Of a DNA stretch of 64,000 nucleotides, positions 36,276 to 45,909 are shown piece after piece (position 1 is the first letter of the stretch; each line of letters starts with the position of its first letter). The position numbers were made by a program, and so were the translations under genes. The notes below the pieces were generated by a model. That model saw only the letters and a program-made list of their open reading frames with translations, ran no database searches and was not told the origin of the DNA. This DNA comes from Pontibacter silvestris (GTDB lineage Bacteria > Bacteroidota > Bacteroidia > Cytophagales > Hymenobacteraceae): assembly GCF_020907275.1 (NCBI RefSeq), contig NZ_JAJJWI010000001.1, positions 238,151-302,150 of the forward strand. The letters run 5' to 3'.

Positions 36276-37325
36276 TCATGATTCGTTGTAGAAAAACACC
36301 TTATAAAAGTGCATGCCACGTTCCTCATCAAAGCCACGCTCTACATATTGCTCGCTTTGTTCCGGGTTATAGCCACTGAACTTAATTTCAATCTGTGTAT
36401 CAAGTTTGATAAAGTTCCTGAATTTACGCTTCATGCTACGCACTGTATTCTTGTTGATAGCAAAATTATGAAAGCCTTCAATGTCTCGTTCCTCCGCAAA
36501 GTTCTGGCTGTAGTTTTTAAAACGCTCGGCTGACTCAGGTTCTTCAATTACGCTGCTGGTAAAATCTTCGAGGTCAAAGGTGTCATTCTTAGAAAAATAG
36601 TCAACGGAGCGGCTGATAAAATCTACCTGTTCTTTTTTGCTTTCGCTTTTCGCGAAAATCTCTTCCGAAAAGTCTTTGCATAAGTTAAGGTAAGTTTTAG
36701 TGTTAAAGTTGGTGTCCTTTATTTCGGCAACGCCAAGAAAGTCATCCTTCCAGAAAACAGCATCTGTACTATTGGCATCTATCAGCTTTACTCGGTAGCC
36801 ATCTTCAGCCTCTGTATTATAAATCATACAGCCTTTATCAACGCTTTTAAGGTTAACACCAAAGTGGTAATTCACATTAAGGTCGTCATTGCTGTCCTGA
36901 AATGTTAAAAACGTGTCTTTGTTCTCAGACTTGAAGATGCCAATTGCATCTACTATTTCTGCTTCCATAACAGAACCGGAAAAATGAACCACATAAAGTT
37001 CCCCGCTTTTTACCTTAGGGTGATCAGACTGCTCATACAGGTGGTTCAGAATGTGCACCGAGTACTCGTAAAACTTAGCAGGTTCATTAAATATGAGAGT
37101 AGCATAGGCAAACATCTCGTTTAAAGCTAAGTCAGAGGTATGTGTAAATCTAAAGAATTCTTCCTGCTTAAACGGCGTCAGAAAATAGTTAAGTAGCAGG
37201 TCTGTCAGTTGCTCATCTTGCAGGTTTACAAGCTCTTTGGCTACAATCACCCCTTCATCTTTCGCTTTATTGCCAACCCTATGTACTGCTAGCTGTTTTA
37301 AGCGTACCTGTGTTTTTTCACTCAT
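36276..37325 (-). CDS. Nucleoid-associated protein (NdpA/YejK-like family)
   Basis: 349 residues, soluble. The N-terminal VRLKQLAVHRVGNKAKDEG, followed by LTDLLLNYFLTPFKQEEFFRF and later GELYVVHFSGSVME, IGIFKSENKD and a C-terminal NFIKLDTQIEIKF, match the nucleoid-associated (37-kDa) protein family. Homologues bind DNA and are widespread in Bacteroidota. Monocistronic here, divergent from the porin at 37567. Confidence 0.85.
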   Translation of the reverse strand: MSEKTQVRLKQLAVHRVGNKAKDEGVIVAKELVNLQDEQLTDLLLNYFLTPFKQEEFFRFTHTSDLALNEMFAYATLIFNEPAKFYEYSVHILNHLYEQSDHPKVKSGELYVVHFSGSVMEAEIVDAIGIFKSENKDTFLTFQDSNDDLNVNYHFGVNLKSVDKGCMIYNTEAEDGYRVKLIDANSTDAVFWKDDFLGVAEIKDTNFNTKTYLNLCKDFSEEIFAKSESKKEQVDFISRSVDYFSKNDTFDLEDFTSSVIEEPESAERFKNYSQNFAEERDIEGFHNFAINKNTVRSMKRKFRNFIKLDTQIEIKFSGYNPEQSEQYVERGFDEERGMHFYKVFFYNES

Positions 37326-37566
37326 AATTGTTATGCTTTAGAGGCCGCAAAGGTAGGAAAATTATGAGCTATAAAAATGTTATGATGATCAAGTGTTGAG
37401 TTTGTATTAGAGAAGTCTTTTTAATATAATGTTGATAATCAGTTAACTATACTTTGGGGATAATTTAGTATTTGAAATAAGTTCATTTCTGGCACGGTTT
37501 TTCCATTTGCTTAAGTAAGCTGCGCAGCTTAAAGTAATGAATGTGTGATTTTTAAATTTATGTGGG

Positions 37567-38247
37567 ATGAAAAAGTTATTCTTACTAATAGCAATAGTGG
37601 TGCTGGGTTTTGCAACCACTAAAGTAAATGCGCAGCAACAGCCGGTGCATTTCGGAATAAGAGCAGGTGTTAACCTGGCAGATTGGCAAGGCGAAACAAT
37701 GAACAGTGCGCAGGGTCTTATTGGTTTATCTGAAGGATCTGTAAGCAGTAGTATGCGGGAAGGCTTTCATGTAGGAGGTTATGTAAGCATACCTGTAGCG
37801 CCAGGGTTTGAGATTGAACCAGGGCTGCAGTATTCGCAAAAAGGAACTAAGCTAACAGGTAAGATGCCTGTGGATGGACTTGATTTTTTGAATGCTAATG
37901 TAACCATCACCAACAAAGCCGAATACATAGATCTGCCTGTGCTAGCCAGACTATATGTGGGAAATGGATTTAACATTTATGCCGGGCCGCAGATTTCGTA
38001 CTTGGTGTCGAACAAAGTAGAAGCAAAAGCGGGAGCTTTAGGATTTAATGCCCTTAACCAAGAGTTTGATATGAACAGTGGTTTTCGTGAGGTTGATTTT
38101 GCTGTAAGTGGTGGCCTTGGATACCGTTTTACTAATGGTTTTAATGTTAGTGCTGGCTACGACTTAGGTTTAAGCCCAATTGATGCCAATGGAAGTTTTG
38201 AAACTTACAATCGTGTTGTTAAAGCTTCCATCGGTTATTCATTCTAA
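37567..38247 (+). CDS. Porin-family outer-membrane beta-barrel protein
   Basis: 226 residues. A signal peptide ends KVNAQ (about 22). The body fits the outer-membrane beta-barrel (PorT-like) family: FGIRAGVNLADWQG, GFHVGGYVSIPVAPGFEIEPGLQYSQKG, YIDLPVLARLYVGNGFNIYAGPQISYL, GGLGYRFTNGFNVSAGYDLGLSP and a terminal aromatic in IGYSF, the classic barrel end. Function in the outer membrane is unknown. Confidence 0.9.
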   Translation: MKKLFLLIAIVVLGFATTKVNAQQQPVHFGIRAGVNLADWQGETMNSAQGLIGLSEGSVSSSMREGFHVGGYVSIPVAPGFEIEPGLQYSQKGTKLTGKMPVDGLDFLNANVTITNKAEYIDLPVLARLYVGNGFNIYAGPQISYLVSNKVEAKAGALGFNALNQEFDMNSGFREVDFAVSGGLGYRFTNGFNVSAGYDLGLSPIDANGSFETYNRVVKASIGYSF

Positions 38248-38278
38248 AATATTTTTATTATAATGTTTATGGTGATGG

Positions 38279-38323
38279 AAAGCCAGCCCTGGAATAGTAC
38301 AGTGGCTGGCTTTTTTTATTAGT
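38279..38323 (+). terminator. Terminator after porin gene
   Basis: AAAGCCAGCC stem with GGCTGGCTTT and a 25-base loop, followed by TTTTT. Confidence 0.8.
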
Positions 38324-38727
38324 TAAAGGTTTTATCGCAGATGATGATATTCTTTAACAGTAATATCAGGGTAGATTAAGGTGCAAGATTACCTGCTTCT
38401 AACAAAACTGATTTATGACTTTTTGAAAGAGTTTTTTTATCAGCATGCTAGTCAGAAGCTATCTGCTACTGCTCAATACTACCACAGGCAGTAAATTGTA
38501 CTTCCATAATAGATCACTTTCCACTCTTGTGTGTAGTAATTGTGGTGGTTACAGGATTTGTTGATTCTCAGGTGCCAATCAACAAACCTAATGTTATTAC
38601 AGCGCCATCTGAAATAGATTTTTACATAACAGTTGGCCCTGATACAACGGCATCTACATCTAATAGCTGATATTGCTTAAAACCTATCTAAAACTGTTAA
38701 AGTAAGAATAGCTAAAAATTAAAAACG
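38324..38727. other. Gene-poor region with a possible gene remnant
   Basis: No start-to-stop gene. An open frame at about 38542-38670 on the plus strand reads protein-like (VTGFVDSQVPINKPNV, then SEIDFYITVGPD) and ends in TGA at 38668-38670, without a good ATG. It could be the tail of a decayed exported protein. Confidence 0.35.
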
Positions 38728-39738
38728 ATGAGAATAATAAATTCATGTAAAGTTTATGTAGTTGTAGCGTTGCAACTGCTCATTATAAATTTTGTGCAGG
38801 CCCAGCAGCAAACCTACAATGCCACACTCGACGGTTATGAGTACCCTCATGAAGTGAAAAAGCTGCCTGTAAGTGTAGGTGTGGAAGGGGAGAAGTATCA
38901 GATGGCGTATATGGATGTGGCTCCTTCCAAACAAGTACAAAACCCACAGACAATAATGTTATTACACGGGAAGAACTTTTTTGGTGCTTATTTCAGGCAG
39001 ACAATAAAGTTCTTGTCAGATAACGGGTTTCGTGTGATAGTGCCTGACCAGATTGGCTTTGGAAAGTCAGATAAGCCTGCTATATATTATAACTTTCATG
39101 AGTTGGCACAAAACACGCATGATTTACTGCAATACCTGGGAGTAAAACAGGTAGTAGTGCTTGGCCACTCTATGGGAGGTATGCTGGCGACACGGTTTAC
39201 GCTCATGTATCCTGAAATGACTTCAAAACTGGTATTAGAGAACCCTATCGGGCTGGAAGACTACAGGCTCTTTGTACCCTACAAGAATCTGGAAGAGCTG
39301 TACCAAACCGAAATGAAGCGAACAGAAGAATCTACACGCAACTACCACAAAAGCTACTACACATCCTGGAAGCCGTCTTATGACGAGTGGGTAAGAGTAC
39401 CATCTGCCCAGCTGCAAAGCCCGGATTACCCTAAAGTGGCAAAGTCCTCGGCACTAACCTATGCTATGATTTACCAACAGCCAGTTGTGTATGAATTTAG
39501 CCAGATTAAAGTGCCTGCACTGTTGATAATTGGGCAGGCAGACAGAACAATAGTGGGCAAAGGCTACATAAAAGACAAGCAGAAGCTGGAGCAGCATGGG
39601 CAATATCCCCTACTCGGGCAGCAGACTGCAGGTGCTATACCTAATGCGAAGCTTGTAGAACTAAAAAATGTAGGTCATATACCTCATCTAGAGGCCACAG
39701 ATAAGTTTCATCAGGCACTGTTGAAATTCCTAAAGTAG
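38728..39738 (+). CDS. Alpha/beta hydrolase, secreted
   Basis: 336 residues. A signal peptide ends FVQAQQ (about 27). The catalytic fold is clear: oxyanion region LLHGKNFFG (80-85), PDQIGFGKSDKP, nucleophile elbow GHSMGG with S148, an acid near GQADRTIVG, and H in GHIPHLEATD near the end. The lid region (about 190-250) is larger than in simple esterases. Substrate unknown; the export signal suggests a periplasmic or surface role. It ends 16 bases before the converging His-rich membrane protein. Confidence 0.9.
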   Translation: MRIINSCKVYVVVALQLLIINFVQAQQQTYNATLDGYEYPHEVKKLPVSVGVEGEKYQMAYMDVAPSKQVQNPQTIMLLHGKNFFGAYFRQTIKFLSDNGFRVIVPDQIGFGKSDKPAIYYNFHELAQNTHDLLQYLGVKQVVVLGHSMGGMLATRFTLMYPEMTSKLVLENPIGLEDYRLFVPYKNLEELYQTEMKRTEESTRNYHKSYYTSWKPSYDEWVRVPSAQLQSPDYPKVAKSSALTYAMIYQQPVVYEFSQIKVPALLIIGQADRTIVGKGYIKDKQKLEQHGQYPLLGQQTAGAIPNAKLVELKNVGHIPHLEATDKFHQALLKFLK

Positions 39739-39754
39739 AACTAAAATATATTGA

Positions 39755-39982
39755 TTAATGATGGTGATGATGGCTATGGTCGTCAGGCTTGGAATTGAAG
39801 TTAGCAATAGTGCCTAAGGTGAAAAAAACAGCCCAACAAATGTACAACGCTTCAAAGGTTTGTACTGTTTTGCCTACCAAAGCCAGAATAATATGGGCTA
39901 CGATAGTCATAACTAAGCCTGTTGCAGCTACAAACTGGTAGGAGTTCATCTCCTTTGGGTCATAAACTTTTGATAATTTCAT
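39755..39982 (-). CDS. Small two-helix membrane protein with His tail
   Basis: 75 residues. Two hydrophobic segments (about 16-35 and 43-62) and a C-terminal tail DDHSHHHHH that could bind metal ions. No named family. It is convergent with the alpha/beta hydrolase and has no obvious terminator between. It is accepted as a gene because the membrane pattern and tail are coherent. Confidence 0.65.
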   Translation of the reverse strand: MKLSKVYDPKEMNSYQFVAATGLVMTIVAHIILALVGKTVQTFEALYICWAVFFTLGTIANFNSKPDDHSHHHHH

Positions 39983-40225
39983 TTGTCGCTCTGTTTATTT
40001 GGTTTTAAAGTTAACAAAACAGAAGCAAGAGAGGTGCCAACTACTTCCTGTATTTTGGAAAGTTCTTACAAAAGCGAGCACTAGTTGTATTAGGGATTCA
40101 TATTCAGGTACAACATATCTTGGATTCTGTAAGTTAATGTATGCATGTTAAACAGCATTCTTTTGTTTACAACATGTCCCATGCCTTAGCGTATACAAAT
40201 ACTATAACTTTAAAACAAACTGACT

Positions 40226-40603
40226 ATGGAAAATCGTGAAGAAGATAAAAATAAAAAAATAGAACCAACTAGCACAAAGACTAATAACGACGATTATAAC
40301 GAGCGTATGTCGATGGGCAACACACCAGACCCTTCAGCAAAACGTAACATCGGACCTGGTGGTGAACAAGAGAGAGCTGGACAAAAAGATAAGTTGGAGA
40401 ACCTCCACATTGGTGGCAATGAAACTACAGGTTATGGTGATAATGACCATAGCAGTGTTGAGTCGTTTGCTCAGGGCCCAGGTTATGAGTACGAGGGAAG
40501 CGATACAGCCATGGACGATAGTGTATCTGGAATACGGCGTGGTGATCAACCTCTAGGTGAGGATGAGGAGAAATCGAGCGATGCAGATTTTAGCAGACGC
40601 TAA
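40226..40603 (+). CDS. Hydrophilic, disordered stress-type protein
   Basis: 125 residues almost without hydrophobic residues: many Glu, Asp, Lys, Asn and Gly, no cysteine, aromatics only as a few Tyr and Phe. Elements such as NRKEEDKN-like start, NIGPGGEQERAGQKDK, and GDQPLGEDEEKSSDADF suggest an intrinsically disordered protein, similar in character to hydrophilins or general-stress proteins. No family can be assigned. A strong terminator follows. Confidence 0.7.
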   Translation: MENREEDKNKKIEPTSTKTNNDDYNERMSMGNTPDPSAKRNIGPGGEQERAGQKDKLENLHIGGNETTGYGDNDHSSVESFAQGPGYEYEGSDTAMDDSVSGIRRGDQPLGEDEEKSSDADFSRR

Positions 40604-40615
40604 CTATTATTTATA

Positions 40616-40661
40616 AAAAAGAAGAAGGTTACTGAAATTTTTCAGCAACCTTCTTCTTTTT
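40616..40661 (+). terminator. Terminator after the hydrophilic protein
   Basis: A 15-base outer stem (AAAAAGAAGAAGGTT and complement) with an inner CTGAAA/TTTCAG stem, followed by T-rich sequence. Confidence 0.9.
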
Positions 40662-40787
40662 CCTCCTTACATGCTAAAGCGTTTTGCTTTGAAGTTACAG
40701 ACTGCAGGGCTTAAAATTTATATCTTATGTTATCTGAGACAGGGTTAAATACTGTAGACTGGGTATATAGAAGCTAATGGTATACTA

Positions 40788-41198
40788 CTACTCGCTAATA
40801 AATTCATCTTTTATAAAATCCAAAATTTCAGGAGAAAGTGGTTTTGAAAAGAAATCTTTTACTTCCTGCATATTCTTAGCTGTAATAACATCCTTTCTGT
40901 CTACAGCTGACGAAAGCATAAACAAACAGCATTTATTTGTTATTTCTTCCGGTAGTTTTCGATACTCATCAATAAAAGACCACCCATCCATGCCTGGCAT
41001 GTTTATGTCAAGAAATATCAAATCAGGAAAATTTTCAGGGGTTTCTTGTGATACTTTTGAAAGAAAAGCTACGGCATCTTCTGCCCACTCAAAGCTTAAA
41101 ACTTCGTTTGCAAAATTATTATTTTTAATAATAGTCTCGCAAACGAAATTATTAATCTGATCATCATCAATCAATACTACTCTTCTTAAGGAACCCAT
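40788..41198 (-). CDS. Single-domain response regulator (CheY-like)
   Basis: 136 residues, a lone receiver domain: acidic pocket DDD at 11-13, phospho-acceptor D64 in FLDINMPGMDG, switch S96/S97 in LSSA, and K119 in FFSKPL. No output domain. It starts 8 bases after the stop of the multi-PAS histidine kinase, so it is co-transcribed and is probably its phosphorylation partner or a phosphate sink. Confidence 0.92.
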   Translation of the reverse strand: MGSLRRVVLIDDDQINNFVCETIIKNNNFANEVLSFEWAEDAVAFLSKVSQETPENFPDLIFLDINMPGMDGWSFIDEYRKLPEEITNKCCLFMLSSAVDRKDVITAKNMQEVKDFFSKPLSPEILDFIKDEFISE

Positions 41199-41206
41199 TT
41201 ACTAAG

Positions 41207-44200
41207 CTATGCTTTTATATAAACTTTAAAAGTTGTACCTACATTAACCTCACTTTCAACCTCGACTCTGCCTCCAAGCATTTCTGCCTGTGTCTTTACC
41301 AGGTGAAGTCCAATACCTTTGCCGCTGGTATTGGAATGGAAGCGTTTGTAGAGTCCAAAAATTTTATCTTTTTCCTTGGCTAAATTTATGCCACAACCAT
41401 TGTCACTAATGCGGAGGCAAATATAGTCACTATCTTTTGTTGTATTTAAGTTCAAATGCAGTTTTCTATTAGATGATCTATATTTTATTGCATTTGTAAC
41501 TAAGTTCTGGATAATACTATACACATAGCTTCGCACACTAACAACAGTCGGAGCCAGTTTGAAGTTGTATTCAATAGAAGCATCTATATCTTTTACTTTC
41601 TCTGAAATACTCTCCAGTACATCTTTGAGCACATCTTCAAAGGCAATCTCTTCTTTAACAAGGTTCTCTTCATTTCTGATAGAGAGGATATCGTTTAGAT
41701 CCTGTATTGTCGTGTCAAGAAGCTGTGCAGATTTTACCAACCCGTCAATTACGCGCTGGTTCATAGGAGCTTCTGCCTTTGCCCGGTCATAAATAGACGT
41801 TAAGCCTAGAATGTTTGCTATTGGAGCTCTCAGGTTATGAGAAACAATATAGGCAAACTGTTGCAGGTTCTGGTTCTGGCGTATTAGTTGTTCGGTTAGC
41901 TCATTTCGTTTCGCCTCAGCAATTTTGTATTGGGTCATATCAGAGGCTGACGCATCAAACCGGATAATTTTTCCTTTCTCGTTCTTCATGGGAGAGATGC
42001 GTAGCAGTAACCACTTCATTTCTCCTGTGCGGCCAATTTTACGAACTTCCTGCTGCTGCCTTTTTCCTGTCAGCAGGTTTGGTACTACATGGTTTAGAAA
42101 TTTATCTCTATCCGCGGGGTACATGGTTTCCAACCAAAGCCCTGCATTATTTCTGTAGTCGTTTTCGTTATAACCTGTTATTTCTACTGATTGAGGGCTA
42201 ACATAAGTTATATTAAGCGACGTGTCAAAGGAGAAAATAACCTCAGGAACGTTTTCTATAGTCGACTGCAGTAAGTTCTTAGCTTCAGTTATTTCACGTT
42301 CAGCCAGCTTACGTTCAGTTATGTCCTGTATTGACCCTGATATTTTAATTATGTTGTTATTTGCATCGAGGGTAGGTTCTGTTATTTGATAAACATGCCT
42401 GGTTGATCCGTTCTGGAGCAGAATGCAATATTCTATATTAGAAATTAGCTTTTGAGAAAACACCCTGTTAATTTCTTGCTGCAGAGTATCTCTGTCTTCA
42501 GGGTGTATACGTTGTTTAAAGCTATGTAAGGTAGGGGTAAATGTTTCTTTTGTTACCTGGAAAACTTTATAAACCCCATCAGACCAGGTGAGGGTATCTG
42601 TTAAAGCATTGTACTCAAAGTTGCCCATTTTGGCCAACTCCTGTGCTCTAGCGAGTTGTGCCTCATTCTGCTTTATAGTTTTAATGGCATTTCTATGTTC
42701 TGATATATCCCTTAGAATGATAGAAACAGCTAGTACTTCAGCATTTTTGTTAAGTACTGGTCTGAATATTATCTCATAGAAAAAGTCATTTACGGCTTCT
42801 TCAAACTTCACCGTTCTACCTTTCAGTGCTCGTGCATGAGAATCTGTCACACATGCTTTTTTCTCAGGGACTATAAAATCAAGAAAGTTTTGACCTGTAG
42901 CTAAATCCTTTAAGAAGAATTTCTTTATTTCCTTGGCAGCCACAGCATTGAACATTGTAATATTCAGTTCCTGATCTAGAGAAAAAATAGCCTGAGGAGA
43001 ACTGTTAAGCAAAGCGTGAAGGCTGGCTTCACTTTCTATTAGCTTCACTTGTGCTTCTTTAAGCTTGGTAATATTAATGAAGGTGCCATTCCATGTAACC
43101 TCTTCATCTTCCCCATAGGTAGGAATACTGTGTCCCCGTAGCCACATGCTTTTTTTTGTGCTAGGATGATTTACCCTAAATTCAAGCTCCCATGGGGTCA
43201 GGTTCTTATAAGAACATTCAACACTTTCTTTTACCAGGGCTAAGTCTTCAGGGTGTATATATTGCAAGAGTAACTCAGGAGCCTGATATATTGCATCAGG
43301 AGAAACATCTGTCAGTTTGTTAATCCCTTCGCTGATGAAGGTAAAAGCATATTCTTTCCGCTTACTAAGCTTGAACTGATAAACGATACCTGGTATACTG
43401 GAGCTGACTTCTTTTAACTGTTTCTCCCGCTTATTAATCTCTTCTAAGGCTTGTACACGCTCGTGTATATTAACTGCGGCTACAAGTCGTGGCTGGGTGT
43501 TGCCTTCAGGTGGTAGAGCATGAGAACTGACCTCAGCATAAAAAATGCTGCCATTTTTCCGCTTATGGCGACGTACGCTAGAGGCAAAGTTTTCTTTGCC
43601 AATTTCTGATAGCCTTTTAATGACTTCGTCGGTATCGCTTTCCGGGCGTATTTCTAATATGGTTTTTTGAAGAAACTCTTCTTGAGAATAGCCATACTCT
43701 CTTTGTGCAGCTTCATTAACCTGTAGGAATTTATAACTATTCTGGTCAAAAACCCACATTGGAATTGGGTTCTTATCAAAAAGCATCTGATACTGGTGTT
43801 TGCTTTTCAGTAAACTGTTATCAAGTAGCTGTTTCTCGTCAACCACTTCGCTTAGGGAAAGGCTTTTTTGTCTTGATTGCTTAGATACCCGCTTATAAAA
43901 TACCGTAGCTATACCTGCTGTTATAAAAGCTAAGCATAATAAGAGTGCCTGGTGCTTAGCCATTTCATTAATAGAAGTAACAGTAGCTTTATCTTTTCCC
44001 TGCGCATACAGGTGTACTTTGTTATAAAGATCGGAAAGAAGATACTGGTAAGCCTGGTAGGCAGGTTCTAGATTCATTTCACTGTAGGTAACAGCTTCCT
44101 GAGTCTTATGCTGTGCATGTAGTTTTTTTAAACTATCGGCAACTTCAAAATATACTTTTTTATTGGCATTGAGCTGGGCAAGTAAGTCTCTGCTTATTAT

Positions 44201-44536
44201 GCCTTTTAATAGCACTGGGAGCTTTTTTAATGTATTTGTACTACTATCTGTCTTTCTATGATATATAGTTTTAGCAGAAGGATTTGTTATAGCAAGTTGA
44301 GCCAGTAATTCTTGATGTGTTACGGCTAAATTATGCTGAGAATCGGCTAACAACTGCAGACTTAGGAGCGAATTTGATATATTTTTGTATTTTTCTTTTG
44401 TTGTATTGATGTTGTAAAAGGAGTATATACTGGTAATAGTTAATATTGTGGCTAAACCAATCAAAACAAAAGAAAAACTTCTGCCAACAATATCAGGACA
44501 ATTTATAAAGCCTATTTTGCTATTACTAAAGTTCAT
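41207..44536 (-). CDS. Multi-PAS hybrid-less sensor histidine kinase
   Basis: 1109 residues. An N-terminal helix (about 20-40), a periplasmic helical sensor (about 45-195, four-helix-bundle-like) and a second helix (about 198-215) anchor it. Then about five PAS/PAC domains follow (for example NPIPMWVFDQNSYKFLQVNEAA; NSSPQAIFSLDQELNITMFN; MGNFEYNALTDTLTW; NVPEVIFSFDTSLNITYVSP). The HisKA box is YIVSHNLRAP with the phospho-histidine near residue 900, and the HATPase has NAIKYR, DNGCGI and GKGIGLHLV. No fused receiver: the separate CheY-like gene follows. Ligand unknown. Confidence 0.95.
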   Translation of the reverse strand: MNFSNSKIGFINCPDIVGRSFSFVLIGLATILTITSIYSFYNINTTKEKYKNISNSLLSLQLLADSQHNLAVTHQELLAQLAITNPSAKTIYHRKTDSSTNTLKKLPVLLKGIISRDLLAQLNANKKVYFEVADSLKKLHAQHKTQEAVTYSEMNLEPAYQAYQYLLSDLYNKVHLYAQGKDKATVTSINEMAKHQALLLCLAFITAGIATVFYKRVSKQSRQKSLSLSEVVDEKQLLDNSLLKSKHQYQMLFDKNPIPMWVFDQNSYKFLQVNEAAQREYGYSQEEFLQKTILEIRPESDTDEVIKRLSEIGKENFASSVRRHKRKNGSIFYAEVSSHALPPEGNTQPRLVAAVNIHERVQALEEINKREKQLKEVSSSIPGIVYQFKLSKRKEYAFTFISEGINKLTDVSPDAIYQAPELLLQYIHPEDLALVKESVECSYKNLTPWELEFRVNHPSTKKSMWLRGHSIPTYGEDEEVTWNGTFINITKLKEAQVKLIESEASLHALLNSSPQAIFSLDQELNITMFNAVAAKEIKKFFLKDLATGQNFLDFIVPEKKACVTDSHARALKGRTVKFEEAVNDFFYEIIFRPVLNKNAEVLAVSIILRDISEHRNAIKTIKQNEAQLARAQELAKMGNFEYNALTDTLTWSDGVYKVFQVTKETFTPTLHSFKQRIHPEDRDTLQQEINRVFSQKLISNIEYCILLQNGSTRHVYQITEPTLDANNNIIKISGSIQDITERKLAEREITEAKNLLQSTIENVPEVIFSFDTSLNITYVSPQSVEITGYNENDYRNNAGLWLETMYPADRDKFLNHVVPNLLTGKRQQQEVRKIGRTGEMKWLLLRISPMKNEKGKIIRFDASASDMTQYKIAEAKRNELTEQLIRQNQNLQQFAYIVSHNLRAPIANILGLTSIYDRAKAEAPMNQRVIDGLVKSAQLLDTTIQDLNDILSIRNEENLVKEEIAFEDVLKDVLESISEKVKDIDASIEYNFKLAPTVVSVRSYVYSIIQNLVTNAIKYRSSNRKLHLNLNTTKDSDYICLRISDNGCGINLAKEKDKIFGLYKRFHSNTSGKGIGLHLVKTQAEMLGGRVEVESEVNVGTTFKVYIKA

Positions 44537-45147
44537 TTTTAATTTTAATAATACAGCTGCTTATTCAGCAAACCATATCTTAAGTTTGTTTAGTTGTGCT
44601 GTGTCTTAGTGAAAGTATTGCTTAAATGCTTAAGCTTTAAGGTTTAAGCGTTTGTGCAAAAGTACTTAATATATTAATGCCTAAAAATGATTTTGAAATT
44701 AAAAACTCACTTTCAGGCTTTAAATTAATTATTTTATTTCGAACGGACAGAATATAGGTGTTAAAATATATATCTTATTTTGTTAAAAATCTGATAACAT
44801 AACCTTAACACAAGAAACTTTGTTTAGTATAAGATATTATTTAAAGTAATTATATAATTATTTTAATAACAAGATGAGCCTGCTAGCTAAGGTTCCTTTT
44901 ATATTGATCATGCTACGAAAGATAAGTCATGCTGTAATGTTTTTTTAGGATGATTTTTTTCAGCATGAGAGACTATGGGAAAAGCTTAAGGTTCCTGCTT
45001 CTATAGATAAACCTGATTTTATATACAGCTAATGTAGCTGGTTAGAATCAGCTGAATCTGGCTATATGTCTTAGTTGCTGCACATTTAGTTAGGAGAGGG
45101 CATAAAGCTTAAAAAATAAGTTTTATGGTTGTAAACCTAAGGGAATA
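44537..45147. other. Gene-free, A+T-rich region
   Basis: Upstream of the histidine kinase; must contain its promoter. A short frame near 44874-45036 has an internal TAG and otherwise protein-like parts (HERLWEKLKVPASIDKPDF) but nothing identifiable. Confidence 0.4.
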
Positions 45148-45357
45148 AAGGCAATACTCAGATTTTAATCCATCATAAACTGCGGTGGTTGTGTTAAAGC
45201 AGAGATACTTTCTTCAAACAAATTCGATGGGGCAGAGGGCTCGAAAGTAAACACTGAGAACCTGGATAAGCTTTAAGAAGTTATGGCAAACATGCTGGAG
45301 GCTGAAACTATAAAAGGCACCGTTGAGAAAGTAGGTTTTAAAGCTGAACAGCTTTAA
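45148..45357 (+). pseudogene. Decayed heavy-metal-associated (HMA) domain protein
   Basis: On the plus strand, translation gives KAILRF, then a TAA, then SIINCGGCVKAEIL, a degenerate region, VNTENLDKL, a stop, and after a change of frame EVMANMLEAETIKGTVEKVGFKAEQL with a terminal TAA at 45355-45357. The GGC-V core with the INC lead, VDTENPDK-like middle and AGFKAE-like end are the signature of Bacteroidota HMA copper-chaperone domains (about 70 residues). At least two stops and one frameshift make it a pseudogene. No start codon remains. Confidence 0.75.
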
Positions 45358-45382
45358 CCTGATAATAGTTGTAACCTTTAAA

Positions 45383-45778
45383 TTAAGCACCTTCATTTAT
45401 AATTGGTCTGTTTTGCTTATTAGTAAAGGTTATTAATAATCCATAGCTTAACATAGCCAAACTGCATATTGTTAAGCCTAACGCTTCCCGCCCTTCTTCA
45501 ACATTCTTAATAAGATATCCTGTTGTCGCGTCACGCATACTATCAGAAACTCCCTCAAAATGTTCAGGCCAGCAGTAGAAGGCTCCGGCGGCATATATAA
45601 TGCAAGCTGCATACAATACTACTTTGTTAATTTTATTAAATGCTGCAGCAAAACTTAAAAGTGCTGCTATTGCATATACTATTATCCAGGCGAGCGCATC
45701 CGGGTCATTATACTGTACTGCGGCAAAGCCTAGAAAGCAGAAGCCTAATGTAAAAGCCCAAATTCTTATAAAGGTCAT
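45383..45778 (-). CDS. TMEM220-family membrane protein
   Basis: 131 residues with four hydrophobic helices. The N-terminal FAAVQYNDPDALAWIIVYAIAALLSFAAA and FYCWPEHFEGVSDSM, and the end ...EEGREALGLTICSLAMLSYG, match the transmembrane family 220 (C17orf-type) widely found in Bacteroidota. Function unknown. It starts about 70 bases from the terminator at 45850-45897. Confidence 0.85.
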   Translation of the reverse strand: MTFIRIWAFTLGFCFLGFAAVQYNDPDALAWIIVYAIAALLSFAAAFNKINKVVLYAACIIYAAGAFYCWPEHFEGVSDSMRDATTGYLIKNVEEGREALGLTICSLAMLSYGLLITFTNKQNRPIINEGA

Positions 45779-45849
45779 GCGTTATATGATTAGTAATTTC
45801 AACCACATCAACTTAATAAAAAATGAACACATAACCGATATTAAGTGCT

Positions 45850-45897
45850 ATAAAAGCAGTGAGGGAAGGTTGTTAAACCTTCCCTCACTGCTTTTAT
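45850..45897. terminator. Strong bidirectional-looking terminator
   Basis: A 22-base perfect inverted repeat (ATAAAAGCAGTGAGGG at the left) with a 4-base loop; it ends the PorP/adhesin operon on the minus strand. Confidence 0.92.
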
Positions 45898-45909
45898 TTG
45901 ATAATTAGA

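Noticed and set aside
44874..45036. Open frame with an internal TAG upstream of the HMA remnant
   Set aside because: The second half is mildly protein-like but matches no family; left as part of the gene-free region.
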